Position numbers and translations under genes: made by a program. The notes under the pieces were generated by a model. The model ran no database searches. It saw only the letters and a program-made list of their open reading frames with translations, and was not told the origin of the DNA. This document shows positions 27,645 to 36,065 of a DNA stretch of 37,567 bases, one piece after another (within the stretch, counting starts at the first letter, position 1; the number at the start of each line of letters is the position of its first letter). This DNA comes from Candidatus Caenarcanales bacterium (lineage in GTDB: Bacteria; Cyanobacteriota; Vampirovibrionia; LMEP-6097). The DNA lies in NCBI GenBank assembly GCA_947459525.1, contig CANHDW010000009.1, positions 1 through 37,567 of the forward strand, in the 5' to 3' direction.

Positions 27645-28838
27645 TTAGACTAGAAGAAACTCTAAAAGATTCATTAATAAAATGCCTTCAATATTGGATG
27701 CAGGCTTATTATCCATAGATAAAATATACTTGGGATAAGCATCTTTGACCTGCCTTAAAGGTTCAAGTTCTCTAGCCAAGACTTCTTTACTTGAAAGCAA
27801 ATATGAAACCTGTATGTAGAGCTTGATATCATTTTTAACAGCAATAAAATCTATTTCTAAATCGCCTATTTTACCCACCGAAACTTCATAGCCTCGACGT
27901 AACAATTCAATAAATACAATATTTTCTAAATAATCATTAATATCATCAAATTTGAAGCCTAAGAGTGCATGCCTAAAAGCAATATCCGCAAGGTAGTACT
28001 TTTCATAAATCTCTAAATGCCTTTTACCTTTTATGTCGTATCTACTTACTTTGTATAAGAGGTGTGTTGATTCAATATAGCTTAAATAATTTAATATAGT
28101 TTCGACACCAACACTCAATTTTTGTGATTTTAGGTAATCCGAAATAGACTTAGCAGAAAAAGTACTACCAATATTATCAAAGGTAAATTTAATCAAAGCC
28201 TCTAAGAGAGATACATTACGAACTTCAAATCTTTTAACGATATCCTTTAAAACAATAGTATTCAAAATAGAATTTAGATATTCGTAAATTATCTCCCGCC
28301 GCAAATCAAAATTATGAATCCCTGGCAAAGAGCCATATTCCAAGTATTTATAAAATTCTTTATCACTAGATTGTTTCTTACGAAATTTTAAAAACTCTTT
28401 ATAACTCAATGTGTATAAGGAAAAATTAATATATCGTCCTGTTAAAAAAGTAGCTAATTCCGAAGATAAAAGCTGGGCATTAGAGCCTGTAATAAATATT
28501 TCAGCCTTATTCGCTCCTGAAATAGATCTAATGCAGCGTTCCCATTCTTTTATTTCTTGAATTTCATCTATGAATAAGTAATAATGCTTAGCTTTTTTAT
28601 TAAATAAATTTTCATCAATGAAATTATTTAAATCCTTATAATCTCGAATATCGTCAAACTCTAAAGATTCTTTATCAATATAGAGATATCGCATACCCTT
28701 TTCAGGTAAATCACTGATCAACTGTTTTAATAAAAAACTCTTACCTGAACGCCTCAACCCAGTTATAACCTTAACAATCGGCTTCCCAAGAAAGGCTTCT
28801 AATTTATTATTAAAATCATCTCTTCTAATTATCGCCAT
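27645..28838 (-). CDS. AAA_14/DUF4143-type ATPase
   Basis: VITGLRRSGKSFLLKQLI, YYLFIDEIQEIKEWE, FITGSNAQLLSSELATFLTGRYINFSLYTLSYKEF, EIDFIAVK. Confidence 0.92.
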   Translation of the reverse strand: MAIIRRDDFNNKLEAFLGKPIVKVITGLRRSGKSFLLKQLISDLPEKGMRYLYIDKESLEFDDIRDYKDLNNFIDENLFNKKAKHYYLFIDEIQEIKEWERCIRSISGANKAEIFITGSNAQLLSSELATFLTGRYINFSLYTLSYKEFLKFRKKQSSDKEFYKYLEYGSLPGIHNFDLRREIIYEYLNSILNTIVLKDIVKRFEVRNVSLLEALIKFTFDNIGSTFSAKSISDYLKSQKLSVGVETILNYLSYIESTHLLYKVSRYDIKGKRHLEIYEKYYLADIAFRHALLGFKFDDINDYLENIVFIELLRRGYEVSVGKIGDLEIDFIAVKNDIKLYIQVSYLLSSKEVLARELEPLRQVKDAYPKYILSMDNKPASNIEGILLMNLLEFLLV

Positions 28839-28840
28839 AA

Positions 28841-28939
28841 TTTTCTATATATAAAAAACTTACCACAAATTATTATAAATTTTCTATATATAAAAAACTT
28901 ACCACAAATTATTATAAATTTTGTGTATGTAAAAAACTT
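28841..28939. repeat. 39-bp tandem direct repeat (about 2.5 units) at the 5' end of a DUF4143 ATPase gene
   Basis: ttttctatatataaaaaacttaccacaaattattataaa at 28841-28879 and 28880-28918, then partial ttttgtgtatgtaaaaaactt to 28939. Confidence 0.95.
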
Positions 28940-29004
28940 CTGAGAATATCTACCAATCTCAGCCCTATATCCGTGATAACTAATTAAGCTAAAATGTCTG
29001 GGTT

Positions 29005-30768
29005 ATGCCTATTCCTAACTATCAAGAAATAATGCTACCTATTTTAAAGTTTTTTACTGATGGTCTGGAACACAGCCGAAAAGAATTACATGAATTTATT
29101 TGTGCTGAGCTGAACTTATCTCCAGAAGAAATCAATGAATTATTACCCAATAAATCAATGACTAGAATAATGAATAGAATTGGCTGGGCTAGAACAGGCC
29201 TAGCCCAAGCTCAATTACTTAAAACAAAAAAGAGAGGTGTTTATGTAATCACGGAAAGGGGTTTAGAACTTTTAAAAACAGAGCCTAAGTTAATTAATAA
29301 TAAGCTTCTGTTTACCTATCCAGAATACGCTCTTATTTATAACAAAAAGAAAATCGATCAAGACGACACTATTAACAATCTCGATCAAAGGCAATACTGG
29401 CTTATCGCTGCTGGAGATAAATCTAAATTTCAAAATGATTTTTTTGAGAACGAATATATAGGTATAGGTTGGCATAAAATTGGTGATTTAAATCAGTACT
29501 CTAATAAAGAGGAAATAGAAAAGGCTCTATCATTTACCGAAGAAGATATCTCAAACCCAGCAACTAGACCGACTAACAAGGCTCTTGCCTGCTATCAGTT
29601 CGCAAAAGAAATACAAGAAGGTGATATAGTAGCTTTAAAAGAAGGCCAGCAGAAGATTATAGCTATAGGTGAAGTCTGTTCTGACTATATTTATAAACCT
29701 AATGCGGAAGAACAATACCATAATCAAAGAAGTGTTAAATGGTTAGCAAAAGTAAACTATGAGCTAGCTGAAACGGAAAGAGTCTCACGGAAAACACTTA
29801 CTAATATCACCTCCTTCTCTTCACTGGTAGAAATTATTAAAAAGCTCATCAGCAATGGAGACAGCCTAAATGAGAACGATATTTTCCTAACTCCTAATGA
29901 ATTAACAAAAATTATTAAGCTCTTAAAATACAAGAAAAATATCATCCTACAAGGCTCTGCTGGAGTGGGTAAAACCTTTATCGCTAAAAAGATAGCGAAA
30001 CTTTTTAGTGAAAGCTACGATAGCATTCCAGAACCTAATGGGTCTGTGCATCAATCGCCTAAAATAGAAATGATACAGTTTCACCAATCCTATGGCTATG
30101 AGGATTTTATTCAAGGCTTCAAGCCCAAACAAGATGGCAATGGCTTTCAATTGAGTAATGGTATTTTTTATAATTTTTGCAAAGATGCAACTGAGAACCC
30201 TGATGCTGACTACTTTTTAATCATCGATGAGATAAACAGGGGTAATTTAAGTAAAATTTTTGGTGAGCTAATGCTGCTTATCGAGGCTGACAAGAGGGGA
30301 GAAGACTATAAAGTAAAACTCACTTATGGTGAAGATTTCCACATACCTGAAAATCTCTATATTATCGGCACTATGAATACAGCAGATCGCTCACTTGCAC
30401 TTATCGACTATGCCTTAAGAAGACGTTTTGCCTTCATAGAGATAGAACCCGCTTTTAATACTGCTGCTAGAGATGCTTTCAAAAGATATCTACAAGAAAA
30501 TTCCGTCCCTGAATATCTTGTAGAAAAAATCCTGAATCGAGTAAATTCACTTAACGAAGATATCTCGAATGAAAAACTCTTAGGTAAAGGCTTTCAGATA
30601 GGTCATAGTTATTTCTGTAATTTTAATAATCTCAATTATGAATCAGAAGATAGTGATTATGAAGAATGGTATAGAAATATTATTGACTATGAGATAAAAC
30701 CACTATTAGAAGAACTTTTTTTCGATGATTTAAAAAAAGCTGAAAGCCACTATATGAACCTTATTTAG
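29005..30768 (+). CDS. McrB-like GTPase/AAA+ subunit of type IV restriction, with Mrr_N-like and EVE/PUA-like N-terminal regions
   Basis: GSAGVGKTFIAKKIAKL, FHQSYGYEDFIQGFKP, DEINRGNLSKIFGELMLLIE, GTMNTADRSLALIDYALRRRFAFIEIEP. N-terminal LPILKFFTDGLEHSRKELHEF...RGVYVITERG; middle YWLIAAGDKSKFQNDFFENEYIGIGW. Confidence 0.93.
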   Translation: MPIPNYQEIMLPILKFFTDGLEHSRKELHEFICAELNLSPEEINELLPNKSMTRIMNRIGWARTGLAQAQLLKTKKRGVYVITERGLELLKTEPKLINNKLLFTYPEYALIYNKKKIDQDDTINNLDQRQYWLIAAGDKSKFQNDFFENEYIGIGWHKIGDLNQYSNKEEIEKALSFTEEDISNPATRPTNKALACYQFAKEIQEGDIVALKEGQQKIIAIGEVCSDYIYKPNAEEQYHNQRSVKWLAKVNYELAETERVSRKTLTNITSFSSLVEIIKKLISNGDSLNENDIFLTPNELTKIIKLLKYKKNIILQGSAGVGKTFIAKKIAKLFSESYDSIPEPNGSVHQSPKIEMIQFHQSYGYEDFIQGFKPKQDGNGFQLSNGIFYNFCKDATENPDADYFLIIDEINRGNLSKIFGELMLLIEADKRGEDYKVKLTYGEDFHIPENLYIIGTMNTADRSLALIDYALRRRFAFIEIEPAFNTAARDAFKRYLQENSVPEYLVEKILNRVNSLNEDISNEKLLGKGFQIGHSYFCNFNNLNYESEDSDYEEWYRNIIDYEIKPLLEELFFDDLKKAESHYMNLI

Positions 30769-30776
30769 TTAAATAT

Positions 30777-31841
30777 ATGTCTTTTAAAACTAAATCTAAG
30801 CATCCCATCCCCATTAAAAATATTTTTTATATGCTTACTTACGCATGGGATCTATATCAGGAAAGATCTTTAGATGAATTTTCGGAAGAGGACTCACCAG
30901 ATATCTATAACCTACTAGCTAAGGTATTTCTATCTTCGGTTAAACATCTTTTAAAGAAAGGCTTAGAGAAAAGCTATGATCCTGCTCTAGAATGTAGTTC
31001 TACTCTCAAGGGAAAACTTGATTTTAATCTATCAATAAAAACCCAGTCTTTTTTAAATGCTAAAGCCTGGTGCAATTTCGATGAATTGAGCTGTAATACT
31101 TTAGCTAACAAGATTTTAAAAGCAACGTTAAAACAGCTACTGAAGCTTAATTTAGATGAGACTCTAAAAGCAAACAGTCTGGAGTTATATCTAAGACTGA
31201 ATCAAATAGAGGATTATATAATTCAAAAAAATGATTTCTCCTCTATCAGACTAAATAAAAATAATTTTCACTATAAACTAGCTGTTAATATAGCGAAACT
31301 GATTCATGAAAACTCATTAGCTTCAGAAGACGCTCAAAGACAGCTTTTTAAAGATTTTGAAGATGAGAAATTCATGTGGAAACTTTTTGAAAGTTTTATT
31401 CGAAATTTTTATGATAATGAACAGAAAAAATATAACGTGAGGCGAGAACATATAGACTGGCAGCTTAAAGCAGCTGAGGATTCGGGTTTGAGCCTATTAC
31501 CTAAAATGGAAACAGATATATCCCTAGAATCAGCTACCGAAAAGATTATTATAGAAACTAAATTTTATAAAGAAGCTCTAGTATCTAAAGAAAATACTTT
31601 TAATCAAGCGCTAAGAAATAAAAAATTCCACTCTAAACATCTGTATCAGCTATTTAGCTATATGAAAAATACTGAAGCTAAAGGCGAAGACAAGGCTCTG
31701 ACTGGGATTTTACTTTACCCTACTGTAAATTATTCACTAAATGAAAGTTATTTTATCGGGGATACTAAATTAAAAATCTATACCATTAATCTGAATCAGG
31801 CTTGGGAAGGGATTCATAGAGACTTATTGGAATTGATCTGA
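30777..31841 (+). CDS. McrC-like specificity/nuclease subunit
   Basis: IPIKNIFYMLTYAWD N-terminal motif; LLPKMETDISLESATEKIIIETKFYKEAL PD-(D/E)xK-like core; adjacent to mcrB. Confidence 0.92.
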   Translation: MSFKTKSKHPIPIKNIFYMLTYAWDLYQERSLDEFSEEDSPDIYNLLAKVFLSSVKHLLKKGLEKSYDPALECSSTLKGKLDFNLSIKTQSFLNAKAWCNFDELSCNTLANKILKATLKQLLKLNLDETLKANSLELYLRLNQIEDYIIQKNDFSSIRLNKNNFHYKLAVNIAKLIHENSLASEDAQRQLFKDFEDEKFMWKLFESFIRNFYDNEQKKYNVRREHIDWQLKAAEDSGLSLLPKMETDISLESATEKIIIETKFYKEALVSKENTFNQALRNKKFHSKHLYQLFSYMKNTEAKGEDKALTGILLYPTVNYSLNESYFIGDTKLKIYTINLNQAWEGIHRDLLELI

Positions 31842-31884
31842 TAAAAATCATTATAACCTTAACGCTCTTTAAAATTTAAAAGGA

Positions 31885-31969
31885 AAAAGGCATTAACCAT
31901 TCTGGTTTTTTATGCAGCTCATCAAAAATAATCAAATCTAAATCCCTGTCCCAGATTTTGACTTTTTCT
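31885..31969 (-). pseudogene. Remnant of a DUF4143/AAA_14 ATPase (Walker B region)
   Basis: Minus-strand translation KVKIWDRDLDLIIFDELHKKPEWLMPFSF*, matching the Walker B (LIIFDEL/Q-K-xxW) context of the neighbouring ATPases. Confidence 0.6.
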
Positions 31970-31977
31970 CAAGCTAC

Positions 31978-32021
31978 TGCAAATTAGTCGCAACTTTTTT
32001 GCAATTCAATGCAAATTAGTC
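31978..32021. repeat. Direct repeat TGCAAATTAGTC, exactly 32 bp apart
   Basis: Copies at 31978-31989 and 32010-32021, upstream (on the minus strand) of the ATPase remnant; includes TTGCAattcaaTGCAA. Confidence 0.7.
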
Positions 32022-32084
32022 ATTTCATTAGCAAAAAAATCACAAGATCATTTCCCCTCAAACTTGCTAAAATAGCTTATTAAT

Positions 32085-33437
32085 ATGCCTAATACTCTCT
32101 TCGATAAAGTCTGGGATGCACACGTAGTGGAAGCACTTCCTGGAGATAATTACCTGATATTCATGGATAGAATAGTGGCTCACGAGATCACTACACCACA
32201 GGGTGCGATTCAAATCGATGAAGAGTTCGCTGGCAGAATTTTTGATGCTAATCGTATTTTAGCGATTAATGACCATGTCGCTCCAGCAAAAGATACAGCT
32301 ACAGCGATTCAAGCAAGTGTACTTAGAAAATGGGCTAAAAAGCATGGCATAAGACATTTTGATATCGGTGAAAATGGTATCTGCCACGTAGTCGCCCCAG
32401 AAAGAGGCTATGTTCAGCCAGGGATGACGCTTTGTTGTGGGGATAGCCATACCTGTACTAATGGAGCTTTCGCCTGTTTCGCTCTAGGAATCGGGACTAC
32501 TGCTAATGCTGGAGCTATGCTCTCTCAGTGCTTATTACTGAAAAAGCCTAAAGTTATGCAGATTAACCTTACTGGGAAACGCCGCCAAGGAGTTTATGCC
32601 AAGGATATCATTCTAGCTATTATTAATAAAATTACCTTTAAAGGCGGTACTGGCTTCGTTCTAGAATACACTGGTGATGCTATCGCTGACCTAGACATGG
32701 AAGAACGCATGACTATCTGTAATATGGCTATAGAAGCTGGTGCTACTAGCGGCATGATAGCTGCTGATGAAGTGACTTTTGAATACCTAAGAGGTAAAGA
32801 ACAGATAACTAAAGATTCTGCTGAATTCGAAGCACTAAAAACCAAGTGGGCTAAATTCACTCCAGATGCGGGTGCTACTTATGATGAAGTCGTCGAAATA
32901 GATGTTTCTGCACTAAAACCTACAGTTACTTGGGGGATTAATCCTGGTGAATCTAGCAGTTTCGATGGTGTAGTGCCTGCTGATGCAGATCCTAAGGCTC
33001 TAGAATATATGGGACTTAAAGCTGGAGATAAATTAGCTGATCTAGACATAGACCAAGCCTTTATCGGTAGCTGTACTAACGCTAGAATTTCCGATCTTAG
33101 AATCGCTGCGAGCATTTTAAAAGGTCAGAAAGTTTCTATCCCGACTATTATTACTCCGGGGTCTCAAGAAGTTAAACGCCAAGCGGAACGTGAAGGATTA
33201 CATGAAATATTTCAAGATGCTGGAGCACTCTGGACTCATGCTAGCTGCGGACCTTGCCTCGGAATGAGCATGGGTGTAGTTGCACCACAGGAAAGATGTA
33301 TCTCTAGTACTAACCGTAATTTCCCAGGACGCATGGGTGCTGGAGCAAGAACACATTTAGCTAGCCCTGCGATAGTCGCTGCGACAGCGATTAAGGGTAG
33401 GATTACTTCGCCTGAGCTTTTATTGGCTGGGGTGTAA
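32085..33437 (+). CDS. leuC: 3-isopropylmalate dehydratase large subunit
   Basis: TLFDKVWDAHVV, CCGDSHTCTNGAFACFALGIGTT, AFIGSCTNARISDLRIAA, CGPCLGMSMGVVAPQERCISSTNRNFPGRMG. Confidence 0.96.
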   Translation: MPNTLFDKVWDAHVVEALPGDNYLIFMDRIVAHEITTPQGAIQIDEEFAGRIFDANRILAINDHVAPAKDTATAIQASVLRKWAKKHGIRHFDIGENGICHVVAPERGYVQPGMTLCCGDSHTCTNGAFACFALGIGTTANAGAMLSQCLLLKKPKVMQINLTGKRRQGVYAKDIILAIINKITFKGGTGFVLEYTGDAIADLDMEERMTICNMAIEAGATSGMIAADEVTFEYLRGKEQITKDSAEFEALKTKWAKFTPDAGATYDEVVEIDVSALKPTVTWGINPGESSSFDGVVPADADPKALEYMGLKAGDKLADLDIDQAFIGSCTNARISDLRIAASILKGQKVSIPTIITPGSQEVKRQAEREGLHEIFQDAGALWTHASCGPCLGMSMGVVAPQERCISSTNRNFPGRMGAGARTHLASPAIVAATAIKGRITSPELLLAGV

Positions 33438-33446
33438 AAAGCTAGC

Positions 33447-34316
33447 TTGGATTTAAGTTTCGCAATAAATCGAATTAGTAATAATTATGTAGCCATAGCT
33501 AGCTTGGGTTTTGATACTTATCTCTTTACTTTATGCTCTTTAGATAAACTAGATGTTAGTTACAGTCCTTTTTTTTCATTGAATGGTGAAGTTAATAAAC
33601 AAGAATGTTCTATAGACCTTACTAAAAAAGCTGAAATCAAACAAAGACAAGCAAATCTCCTTTTATTGCAAATAATAAGTGGACTAGAAGTCGCTTTAAT
33701 GCAGGCTTGTATTGTTACAAAATTTATTGAAAAACATCTTGAGAAACCTTTATCCAATGATGAGCTTGAAAATCACGATAGAGAATATCTGAAAAAACCT
33801 TGGGGAGAGCTTTGGAGAAGCTTAGAAAAGTCTTTTTTACTTAAAGACCTAAGCGAAGATGATAATTTTAAAAAATATTTTACTGAAATTAAAAATCATG
33901 CAGAAAAATTATATAAATCTAGAAACGCTTTAATGCATCGAGGCGGCATAGTAGCAGAGCAGGATATATACCCTAAGAATGCGGAATCCCTAGAAATCTC
34001 TTACCGTAAATTAATTTTTAGCTCGCAAGGTACGGAAACGGGTCAATCATATAATCTTCAAGAAATGATAGCTAATGGAACCCCAATTTCTGGACCATTT
34101 AATATTATGGTTAAACCTGAAACAATCACTGCAAAAGAATTTAAAATAGGCGATCAAATAAACTTTGAAGACCAAGATCTAAATTCTATTTATGAAACCT
34201 TTCAGATGTTTACAGTAGTTTTACAAAGTCGCGTCACCACTATCATTACGACTCTTAATTTCATTCAAATTATTGCAACCAGTAAAAAAACCAAACGAAA
34301 GTATACTTTAAAATAG
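33447..34316 (+). CDS. Hypothetical protein with possible HEPN-like motif
   Basis: YKSRNALMHRGGIV contains R-N-x3-H as in HEPN (Rx4-6H) families; otherwise unrecognised. Confidence 0.45.
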   Translation: MDLSFAINRISNNYVAIASLGFDTYLFTLCSLDKLDVSYSPFFSLNGEVNKQECSIDLTKKAEIKQRQANLLLLQIISGLEVALMQACIVTKFIEKHLEKPLSNDELENHDREYLKKPWGELWRSLEKSFLLKDLSEDDNFKKYFTEIKNHAEKLYKSRNALMHRGGIVAEQDIYPKNAESLEISYRKLIFSSQGTETGQSYNLQEMIANGTPISGPFNIMVKPETITAKEFKIGDQINFEDQDLNSIYETFQMFTVVLQSRVTTIITTLNFIQIIATSKKTKRKYTLK

Positions 34317-34393
34317 TAGAACTAAACTAAACCATACTTTAGAATAGTTCTAAAAAATAAAGTGAAATTCACCACTGCACTTTAGAAATCAAC

Positions 34394-34570
34394 CTAATTA
34401 AACAAATCTAGATTCTTAGCAATAAAAGCAAAAGCCTTAGAAGCATTTCTATTACCGATATTAGTCAGCATTAAAAAAGTATGCTCATCACTATCTCTTC
34501 TAATAACCTCTGATAACCAAAAACCATCTGAACCCGTGTGATTAAACACTGTTGCACCAATGTCCTTAAT
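34394..34570 (-). pseudogene. C-terminal remnant of a class C beta-lactamase-like serine hydrolase
   Basis: Minus strand translates to IKDIGATVFNHTGSDGFWLSEVIRRDSDEHTFLMLTNIGNRNASKAFAFIAKNLDLFN*, with the HTGSDGF...FLMLTN motif; no N-terminal part in the window. Confidence 0.6.
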
Positions 34571-34604
34571 TTATCCTAGCATTCAAAGACCAATCTTACT
34601 TTTA

Positions 34605-34690
34605 CTCTATCTACAATAGATTAAATAAGGGTATAATTCTATTACTAATAGAGTAAATAATATAGTCACTCTATTAACAATAGAATAAAT
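34605..34690. repeat. Three palindromic repeats with exact 32-bp period directly upstream of a DUF4143 ATPase ATG
   Basis: Units start at 34605, 34637, 34669: ctctatctacaatagattaaata / ttctattactaatagagtaaata / ctctattaacaatagaataaata; core CTATTnnnAATAG. Confidence 0.9.
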
Positions 34691-35995
34691 ATGGTCTTCA
34701 AAGTCAACGATATCAAAGAATTACTAGTATTGCAGATGAAGAGGTTTGGCTCAGCAGAATTAAACGTCATCAGAGAAGATGCCCTTAAATTAGTAGAAAA
34801 ACATATAAAAGCTCCTCAAGCAGTGGTTATTAGTGGCTTAAGACGAGCTGGTAAATCCACATTCCTGCATCAGATCGCCCATAAATACTATGAGAAAAAT
34901 GCTTACTACTATATTAATTTTGATGATGATAGATTCACAGACTTCACAGCCAGTGACTTTAACGCATTACTAGAAATTTTAATCGAACTATTTTCAGAAA
35001 AAAAAGTAATCTTTTTCGATGAAATCCAAAACATTGACAAGTGGGAAACCTTCTGTAGAAGGCTTATAGATAATGGCTTTAAACTTTACATCACTGGATC
35101 TAACGCTTCATTACTCAGTAAAGAACTTGGCACTAGGCTTACAGGGCGTTATTTTCCGCTAGAGCTTTTTCCTTTTAGCTTCGAAGAATTTTTACGTTAT
35201 CGGAAAATTGATATTAAAGAGATATTAAAAGAGAACCGAAATGTTTTAGACACTAAAACACGAGCCTTATTAAAAAATAAGCTTAAAGAATATATTTTAA
35301 AAGGCTCTATCCCAGAGGCTTTAAGATATCCAGAGTTACCTGTATTGAAAAGCCTATATCGAGATATTCTCTATAGAGATATAGCTACACGTTACAGAAT
35401 AGAAGCTGATAAAACCCTGCGCGAGCTTTCCCTTCGAGTTTTCACTGATATTACTAGCCCTATACAGTTTTCTAAAATTAAACAGCAGCTCGGTATCGGT
35501 AATGTAACGACTGTCACTAATTACATTTCATATTTAGAAAACTCTTGGCTAATTTTTTCTATAAATATTTTCGATATTTCGATTAAAAGGCAGCAAATCG
35601 CTCCTAAAAAAATCTATGCAATAGATACAGGTCTCGTACACGAGATAACCTTTAAATTTAAAGAAAAACAGGGAGTCCTGTTAGAGAATCTAGTTTTTTT
35701 ACACCTGCGCAAAAAATACCAAGAGGTTTTTTACTATAAAACTAAATCTAGCTATGAAGTAGATTTTTTTATTCCAGAAGCTGCCCTGCTAGTGCAGGTT
35801 TCCTATGACATTTCAGATTTAGAGACCAAGGCAAGGGAAATCAGATCACTAATAGAAGCTAAATCTGAATTAGAGGCAGATAAAAAATTTAAAATTAAAA
35901 AACTCCTAGTAATAAACTTTGAGCTTAAAGATCAGGAAAAAATCCAGAAAAATACTATAGAAGTTATTCCAGCTTATGAGTTTTTACTTTCCTAG
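34691..35995 (+). CDS. AAA_14/DUF4143-type ATPase
   Basis: VISGLRRAGKSTFLHQIA, VIFFDEIQNIDKWE, YITGSNASLLSKELGTRLTGRYFPLELFPFSFEEF, YYKTKSSYEVDFFI. Confidence 0.93.
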   Translation: MVFKVNDIKELLVLQMKRFGSAELNVIREDALKLVEKHIKAPQAVVISGLRRAGKSTFLHQIAHKYYEKNAYYYINFDDDRFTDFTASDFNALLEILIELFSEKKVIFFDEIQNIDKWETFCRRLIDNGFKLYITGSNASLLSKELGTRLTGRYFPLELFPFSFEEFLRYRKIDIKEILKENRNVLDTKTRALLKNKLKEYILKGSIPEALRYPELPVLKSLYRDILYRDIATRYRIEADKTLRELSLRVFTDITSPIQFSKIKQQLGIGNVTTVTNYISYLENSWLIFSINIFDISIKRQQIAPKKIYAIDTGLVHEITFKFKEKQGVLLENLVFLHLRKKYQEVFYYKTKSSYEVDFFIPEAALLVQVSYDISDLETKAREIRSLIEAKSELEADKKFKIKKLLVINFELKDQEKIQKNTIEVIPAYEFLLS

Positions 35996-36065
35996 TGAGT
36001 CTTAATTATATGCTACAGTTTTACATGTAATACATAATATGTTTTATGATTACTAATTAACAAAG

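Noticed and set aside
29700-29730. NAEEQYHNQRS in McrB and KNAESLEIS at 33967 as element copies
   Set aside because: Only a few residues match the element peptide and DNA similarity is weak; the frame context fits the normal proteins.
32594-33115. Antisense ORFs within leuC
   Set aside because: Shadow ORFs opposite a highly conserved gene.
34605-34690. 32-bp-period repeats as a CRISPR array
   Set aside because: Only three short imperfect units; the intervening sequence is not spacer-like (repeat plus spacer is just 32 bp), and no cas genes are nearby.
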